From: JAJRTA01 sp965603125
Lineage (GTDB): Bacteria > Zixibacteria > MSB-5A5 > GN15 > FEB-12
Direction: 5' to 3'
Assembly: GCA_965603125.1 (NCBI GenBank)
Contig: CBFDBU010000008.1
Span: 76,958 to 140,957, forward strand
Length of the DNA stretch: 64,000 nt
Positions 59,177-64,000 of this stretch are shown here, piece after piece. The position numbers and the translations under genes were made by a program. The number at the start of each line of letters is the position of its first letter. Within the stretch, counting starts at the first letter, position 1. The notes under the pieces are model-generated. The model saw only the letters and a program-made list of their open reading frames with translations, was not told the DNA's origin and ran no database searches.

Positions 59177-59938
59177 ATGACCAGTATGGAATCGAAACTC
59201 AAAGAAACAATACTCGCCCACTCCGGAGGGGTTCCAACACATGTAGCTATAATCATGGACGGCAATGGTCGCTGGGCGGCAATGCGCAACAAGCCCCGCA
59301 CCTTCGGGCATGAAGCGGGTGTGCAGGCGGTCAAGGAAGTTGTCCGGGCGGCTGGTGAGATCGGGATCAAGTTCGTTACGCTGTATACGTTCTCGGTGGA
59401 GAACTGGAAACGACCTCGAGAAGAAGTAGCGGCGCTGATGTCCCTGCTGACCAAAACCACGCGACGTGAGATGAACGAACTGTTGAAAAACGATGTGAAG
59501 CTCATCACTACCGGCCGTATCGGCGACCTGTCTCCCAGCCGACGCAAGGCCATTACGGAAGCGGTTGAAAAGACCCGGAACAACAAGGGTCTGGTGTTGA
59601 ACCTGGCTCTCAACTACGGAGGTCGCACCGAGATCCTCGACGCTGTCAAGGCCATTGCCAGCACGGTGAAGGCCGGCATGCTGCAACTTCACGATATCGA
59701 CGAGAAGCTCTTTGCCGGTTTCCTCTACACGGCCGACCTGCCCGATCCCGATCTGCTCATCAGGACTTCGGGGGAAAAGCGCATATCCAACTTCCTCCTG
59801 TGGCAGACCAGCTATACGGAGCTTCACATAATCGACACTCTCTGGCCTGATTTCGGCCGCAAGGAACTGTATGAAGCTATAATCGACTATCAGAAACGAG
59901 AAAGGCGGTTCGGCAAGGTGGGCAGGGAGCACCGATGA
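59177..59938 (+). CDS. uppS: Isoprenyl transferase (undecaprenyl diphosphate synthase)
   Basis: Cis-prenyl transferase that makes the C55 lipid carrier for cell-wall and surface glycans. About 253 residues: HVAIIMDGNGRWA with the catalytic Asp, VTLYTFSVENWKRP, and the C-terminal LIRTSGEKRISNFLLWQTSY then LWPDFG. ATG at 59177 or 59186 fits the family; the frame is open further upstream only with non-ATG starts. Overlaps cdsA by four bases. Its product is the likely carrier for the glycosyltransferases at 3-13 kb. Confidence 0.94.
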   Translation: MTSMESKLKETILAHSGGVPTHVAIIMDGNGRWAAMRNKPRTFGHEAGVQAVKEVVRAAGEIGIKFVTLYTFSVENWKRPREEVAALMSLLTKTTRREMNELLKNDVKLITTGRIGDLSPSRRKAITEAVEKTRNNKGLVLNLALNYGGRTEILDAVKAIASTVKAGMLQLHDIDEKLFAGFLYTADLPDPDLLIRTSGEKRISNFLLWQTSYTELHIIDTLWPDFGRKELYEAIIDYQKRERRFGKVGREHR

Positions 59939-60801
59939 GCAAAAACCTGGCAGCGCGCCTCGTTGTGTCGGCCCTGGGAATTCCCATCATTCTCTGGATC
60001 TGCTACCGAGGCGGCGGCTGGCTGTTTGGGATGGTGCTGGTCTTTGCATTGATGGCGCTGGGCGAATTTCTTTTCAATGAGGGCTTCCGGCTGCGCCAGT
60101 GGGCATTCTGGCTTTCGATCCTGACTCTGCTGACTTCCTTCGGGTGGACCGCCGCCCCCTGGATTTTGGATTCGCCCGCGAGAGCGTCTTCTGAGGGAAC
60201 GTCAAACCTTCTCCCCGGTATCTTTCCACTGCTGGTCTTTTTCGTTGTGACGGCGATGGCCTTTTCGTTGGGAAAGCAGCCACCCGCAGATATTTTCCGG
60301 CGACACACGCGGCTGTTCTGGGGCGTGGCGTATGTCACCATGCTCTACCCGTTTGTGTTCAGGCTTGGTATGGGTTTCGACCGCTTCCACGGTGGCGATT
60401 GTCTTCTTTTCCTGTTTGCTCTTCTGTGGGTGGGAGATACGGCTGCGATGGGAATCGGCAAGTGGCTGGGCAGGCACAAACTGGCGCCTGCGGTATCGCC
60501 CAACAAGACCATCGAGGGATTTGCAGGAGGTATTGTCAGCGCCCTTGCCATCGGTGTTCTGATGTATTTCTGGAAGTTTCAGGTTCTCAGCCTCGGACAT
60601 GTGCTGATTGTCGCCGCCGGCTGCTCCCTGTTCGGGCAACTGGGTGACCTGGTCGAGTCGATGTGGAAACGCTCACTCAAGATCAAGGACTCCTCGAGTG
60701 TTATTCCCGGGCACGGGGGTGTTCTGGACAGGTTCGACTCCCTTCTGTTTGCGGCACCGTTCATGTATTGCTATTTCATGCTCTTTGTGGTACCCGGCTG
60801 A
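59935..60801 (+). CDS. cdsA: Phosphatidate cytidylyltransferase
   Basis: Forms CDP-diacylglycerol, the precursor of phospholipids. 288 residues with about eight membrane helices and the family signature near the C terminus, SMWKRSLKIKDSSSVIPGHG followed by GVLDRFDSLLF. ATG overlaps the uppS stop (ATGA). The usual next genes, dxr and rseP, are not found; NHL-repeat genes follow instead. Confidence 0.95.
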   Translation: MSKNLAARLVVSALGIPIILWICYRGGGWLFGMVLVFALMALGEFLFNEGFRLRQWAFWLSILTLLTSFGWTAAPWILDSPARASSEGTSNLLPGIFPLLVFFVVTAMAFSLGKQPPADIFRRHTRLFWGVAYVTMLYPFVFRLGMGFDRFHGGDCLLFLFALLWVGDTAAMGIGKWLGRHKLAPAVSPNKTIEGFAGGIVSALAIGVLMYFWKFQVLSLGHVLIVAAGCSLFGQLGDLVESMWKRSLKIKDSSSVIPGHGGVLDRFDSLLFAAPFMYCYFMLFVVPG

Positions 60802-61006
60802 TCGATTGCCGCGCTATTGATTTCCACTCATATCCTGCGCCACTGTGCCCGACAAGAGCCCTGAGGCCGAGCGCTCCATTCGGCTTGCGTTGTGTTCCCA
60901 GGCTTGACTGGAGACTCATAAAGAAATAGTTTACAATTTATGTCCGGGCTTCGTCACTCTATTGTGGTTCTAATATCGATAATCCGAGATGAGGAGGGTC
61001 TGCGAA

Positions 61007-61426
61007 ATGATTCCTGCGTTGTTTCACCTTTGCCGTAATTGGCTATGGCCGTGCACCATAATGCGTATGGTACCGGTACTGTTAGTCATCTCACTCGTCT
61101 TTGTTTATGGCTGTGGTGGCTGTAACGATGACGATGACGAGTACGATTTTCGGGTGGAGTATGTTTACGGTGCTCAAGGAACAGAACCGGGTCAGTTCAA
61201 TACTCCACTCGGCATCCAGATTCGCAGAGTCCATACTGCAGACCATTCGCGACTGTTCGTCGCTGACTACGGCAACCGCCGAGTACAGGCCTTAGCGGCC
61301 TTGCCGGATCCTTCATCTCAACCTGATAGCGCATCGCTTTCGCTTACTGCACCATTTGACTATCCGAGGTGGATATTTACCGGATATACACAGTACCCTT
61401 ATGTTCTATACCAACCCGAATACTGA
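61007..61426 (+). CDS. NHL-repeat lipoprotein, short and possibly truncated
   Basis: About 139 residues. ATG at 61007 follows GAGGAGGG at eight bases. The long signal peptide ends at a lipobox (VFVYGC), then an acidic stretch and one NHL propeller blade (SRLFVADYGNRRVQALA). A complete NHL propeller needs about six blades, so this protein is incomplete. More NHL blades without a signal peptide are encoded 700 bases downstream at 62118. Confidence 0.6.
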   Translation: MIPALFHLCRNWLWPCTIMRMVPVLLVISLVFVYGCGGCNDDDDEYDFRVEYVYGAQGTEPGQFNTPLGIQIRRVHTADHSRLFVADYGNRRVQALAALPDPSSQPDSASLSLTAPFDYPRWIFTGYTQYPYVLYQPEY

Positions 61427-61440
61427 GGATGATACTGGAA

Positions 61441-62012
61441 TGAAATACAAAGGCATTTGCGCAGCAACGGCAGTCACGTTGGCCGTCATAATAATGGGCT
61501 GTACCAAGTACAATACATTAGCGTATCTTATGCTCGGTGAGGACACAAGGAACGCGTATGGTTGGCGTTCAAGGCGGGTCGCCTACGGCCAGAGTTGCGG
61601 CGGCTACATTCTGCATCCCACGGTTAGGTGCTTTAGCGGCTCCGCAAGGGCCCCTCTCGATGCAGACCTGCCATTCTGGATCGGGCTTTGGATTGATGTT
61701 GCCGATGGAGCCGAACCCAAGCCGACTCTTGATCCTGGGTTGTTTGCTGCGGACAGCATGGCTGTAGTCTTCCACAACACAGGAGAGGTCGCCTATGTGC
61801 GCAGAGAACGCACCGACATCTATCCGGAGAGCGAAGGCGGCAATATTTACCACCAATTTGGTAGTCTGACAATCCCTGCCGATGCTGACAGCATCACACT
61901 GATAGTCACCGGCCATAGGCTCCCGGTACTCAACGACACGCGCGCATGCGATTCTCTCACCATTCTGATGTACCGCTACGAAAAAAGCACTCTGTCGGTG
62001 TGGGTTGGATGA
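61441..62012 (+). CDS. Hypothetical lipoprotein
   Basis: 190 residues. The signal peptide MKYKGICAATAVTLAVIIMG ends at Cys in MGC (lipobox), so it is a lipoprotein. The body is beta-rich with a C-terminal Trp-Val-Gly; no family recognised. It lies 14 bases after the NHL lipoprotein and before the second NHL frame. Earlier starts in the same frame would lack a signal peptide. Confidence 0.6.
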
Positions 62013-62117
62013 GAAACGCCAGCATAGTCCGAGGAAGCAAGTTGCCCCCTTGATATCGGACCGACGATTTTGGATCGGCAAGGTAATTCGGCGACTTCTC
62101 GTGGGTGCCCACCACAT

Positions 62118-62897
62118 ATGGCAGGATTCCACACCGTGGTTGACAGCTCCGATCAACTACCTACTCTGAACCCCGATTCCATATTGATATTCGCACCTCC
62201 CCTATTAGACTCCACTGATTCTTTTTCCCCCACGGACGTTACTGTATCCCGGAGGAAAGGATCCGAACCGGTTTTCATTTTCGTTGCCGACGGGTATAAC
62301 TCCAAGATATTCAAGTTTGATCCAAGCGGCGAAGTTGTCGGTGAGTGGGGGGGAGTGGGGGATGATTCAGGTCTGTTCAGAGTTCCCGTCAGTATCGATA
62401 TTGACTACGACGGCTACCTCTACGTGGTCGATTCGGGGAACCACCGTGTACAGGTGTTTGATACCTCCGGCGCCTTTGTCCGCTCCTGGGGTGGATATGG
62501 ATCCGCCCCGGGACAATTCAAGGACCCTGTCGATCTTGCCTTGGGTTTCTACCCCCGAAATACCATCGTGGAGTTCGTTGCAGTGTCTGATCACGGTAAC
62601 AACCGAGTCCAGTTGTTTAACAGAAATGGTCAGCTTCTCAAGGTAGTGAGTTCCGTTCCACATCCCTTAGGCTTGTCTGTGCCGCGTAGTGGTATACATG
62701 TTATCAGCAAATCGCCCAACCGCATTATCGTGATTGATGCGTCGAATCTCAATTCCGCATATGTAATCAGATCGGACGATTTACCAGACGTCGTCGTGGA
62801 CCCGTACGGCATCTATAATGATGAGATACTCAGCCCCTTCGTATCAGACAGGGCGACTCACAAGGTCTGGTGGTTCATATCCGCTTATTCGATGTGA
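62118..62897 (+). CDS. NHL-repeat beta-propeller protein without signal peptide
   Basis: About 259 residues with NHL blades: VFIFVADGYNSKIFKFDPSG, DGYLYVVDSGNHRVQVFDTS, and VAVSDHGNNRVQLFNRNG, plus weaker ones to the end. The frame is open from 62028 without a good start; ATG at 62118 is the first but has no ribosome-binding site. No export signal is present, although its relatives are usually secreted. It could be the displaced 3' part of the lipoprotein gene at 61007. Confidence 0.6.
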   Translation: MAGFHTVVDSSDQLPTLNPDSILIFAPPLLDSTDSFSPTDVTVSRRKGSEPVFIFVADGYNSKIFKFDPSGEVVGEWGGVGDDSGLFRVPVSIDIDYDGYLYVVDSGNHRVQVFDTSGAFVRSWGGYGSAPGQFKDPVDLALGFYPRNTIVEFVAVSDHGNNRVQLFNRNGQLLKVVSSVPHPLGLSVPRSGIHVISKSPNRIIVIDASNLNSAYVIRSDDLPDVVVDPYGIYNDEILSPFVSDRATHKVWWFISAYSM

Positions 62898-63082
62898 AGC
62901 AGCAGCCGGGCGGCTGTCTTGAGCCTGATAGGGTCAGGCAGACCCGACCTGCCTGGTTCGGGGTAGCTCGTGCACAAGGGCACTTGACGGCACAACAGAT
63001 CGTTCCAGTGATCTGATGTGCTCTGCCCAGAGTACTGGATCTACTGCTCTTTGTCCAGGCAGAAACCGCAATGAAGCAATTG
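62898..63082. other. Intergenic region with an imperfect palindrome
   Basis: CAGGCA and TGCCTG pair around a 9-base loop near 62936-62956, resembling the dispersed units at 10.5 and 29.0 kb. Nothing else seen. Confidence 0.4.
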
Positions 63083-64000
63083 CTAAGGCAACCGCTTCTC
63101 CAATTCCGAAAGACGCTGTTGTAGTGCCTTTATTTCCTGGTTCTGGTCTTTTACCGCTTCAATCAATATCGCCGTAAGCTCGGCATAGTGTACTCCGTAA
63201 TACTCAACACCGTCTTTTTCATATGAAAACACCGCTTCAGGCACGATTCCCATTATATCCTGGGCAATTACTCCCATTTTCTTTTTTCCGGTAGTGTCTT
63301 CCTTCAGGTTGAAGTTTACTCCCTGTAATTGGCACACTTTGTCTAAGGCGCTATCAATAGGGACTATGTTTTCCTTTAGCCTTCTGTCTGACGATGTTAC
63401 TCCCAACGTGCCATTACCGTCAAAATATACAGCGGTTCCACCTGTTGTTGTCAAATCAGATATCCTAACCGTTCCAACAACGTGTAGTGTGTCTGCAGGA
63501 GTCGCTGTGCCGATACCGACTCTGGCACTCAGTATATTCACTTCATCTTGGGCCTGATCATCGAATTCAATCCTTCCCGCGTCAGCACCCAGACCCAGCC
63601 AGTTACCGGTTGTAGTCGTTAAGGTGGTAAAAGATCCGGCGGCAGGAGTGGCGCCACCTATGGTCACGCCGTCCAGCGAGCCGCCGTTGATGTCGGCTGT
63701 GGTTACCGTTCCCAAATCAGCCCAGGTAGCTCCGGCGGCTGTGGGCGAGGTGCCGATCGTGGGCGACGTCAACGTCTTGTTGGTCATGGTCTCGGTACCG
63801 GCCAGTGTGGCGACCGTGCCATCGTAGTCGGGGACGGTCAACGTGCGGGTGTTACCGGTGGTGATCCCCGAGGTCTGCAAGGCCAGAATCTTCGTGTTGT
63901 CGCCATCATCGTAAACAGTGAAGGTATTGTCGGCGAAGTCACCGGCATCGACATAGGCCTTGATCGATTGCTGGGTAGCTAACTGGGTGGCGCTGTTGGT
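63083..64000 (-). CDS. Surface protein with C-terminal intramolecular chaperone (peptidase S74), truncated by window edge
   Basis: The frame is open through base 64000, so about 305 C-terminal residues are seen. Low-complexity repeats rich in Thr, Gly and Ala (ADINGGSLDGVTIGGATPAA) resemble tail-fibre or adhesin stalks. The end carries the endosialidase-chaperone domain: DRRLKENIVPIDSALDKV with the self-cleavage Ser, MGVIAQDIMGIVPEAV, and YAELTAILIEAVKDQN with a trimeric coiled coil. Such domains trim themselves after the stalk folds as a trimer. Typical of phage tail spikes and also of bacterial surface proteins. Confidence 0.82.
   Translation of the reverse strand, partial: TNSATQLATQQSIKAYVDAGDFADNTFTVYDDGDNTKILALQTSGITTGNTRTLTVPDYDGTVATLAGTETMTNKTLTSPTIGTSPTAAGATWADLGTVTTADINGGSLDGVTIGGATPAAGSFTTLTTTTGNWLGLGADAGRIEFDDQAQDEVNILSARVGIGTATPADTLHVVGTVRISDLTTTGGTAVYFDGNGTLGVTSSDRRLKENIVPIDSALDKVCQLQGVNFNLKEDTTGKKKMGVIAQDIMGIVPEAVFSYEKDGVEYYGVHYAELTAILIEAVKDQNQEIKALQQRLSELEKRLP

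Overview
The window is a high-GC bacterial chromosome segment from a Gram-negative-type cell: it has an Omp85-like outer-membrane protein, a type IV pilus secretin, lipoproteins and many proteins with signal peptides. Several secreted proteins end in paired dockerin-like motifs of the form DIADLVYLVDYMFN. This motif, with the mix of housekeeping and exported genes, suggests an uncultured FCB-group lineage such as candidate phylum Zixibacteria. That placement is inference from remembered family patterns and was not tested.

Layout. 1-2.7 kb: riboflavin genes (riboflavin synthase truncated by the left edge, ribBA, ribH) followed by nusB. 2.8-13 kb: a glycan or envelope block with a DUF2723 membrane protein, a GT4 glycosyltransferase, a flippase-like LPG_synthase_TM protein, a PMT-type membrane glycosyltransferase, a hairpin-rich repeat cluster, a sugar oxidoreductase with its acetyltransferase, and a GT2 enzyme. 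13-15.7 kb: a small membrane protein, a stand-alone sigma region 4-type helix-turn-helix protein, a 56-residue unknown gene behind a structured leader, and a rhodanese/MauE-like pair. 15.7-23.6 kb (minus strand): a compact type IV pilus operon, pilB-pilC-two prepilins-pilMN fusion-pilO-pilP-pilQ.

23.7-34.6 kb: Omp85-like protein, a dockerin-bearing metalloprotease, a zinc-ribbon protein, a truncated IS110 transposase flanked by inverted repeats, a DUF4412 protein, and two adjacent secreted cysteine proteases. The proteases belong to unrelated families (C1A and C10) but carry the same PKD, cohesin-like and dockerin tail. 34.7-43.9 kb: mixed metabolic and accessory genes (radical SAM aminomutase-like, MATE exporter, MBL-fold, HAD, DinB, TPR, dihydrolipoyl dehydrogenase, exported MTA/SAH nucleosidase-like). 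44-51 kb: an SBBP-repeat dockerin protein, a decayed dockerin gene end, PPi-type phosphofructokinase, and a BNR-repeat dockerin protein. 51-53.6 kb: a small exported protein behind two good promoters, and a SprT-like metallopeptidase.

53.9-60.8 kb: the conserved translation and envelope cluster rplM-rpsI-rpsB-tsf-pyrH-frr, then uppS-cdsA, interrupted by a CBS-domain gene and an exported hypothetical. 61-64 kb: NHL-repeat and lipoprotein genes, and a surface protein with a C-terminal intramolecular chaperone domain that runs off the right edge.

Most distinctive is the secreted dockerin set between 25.7 and 50.9 kb: five apparently intact proteins and one remnant. Two of them carry a cohesin-like domain and a dockerin in one chain, which suggests a surface or extracellular assembly of proteases. 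No tRNA, rRNA or CRISPR array was seen.
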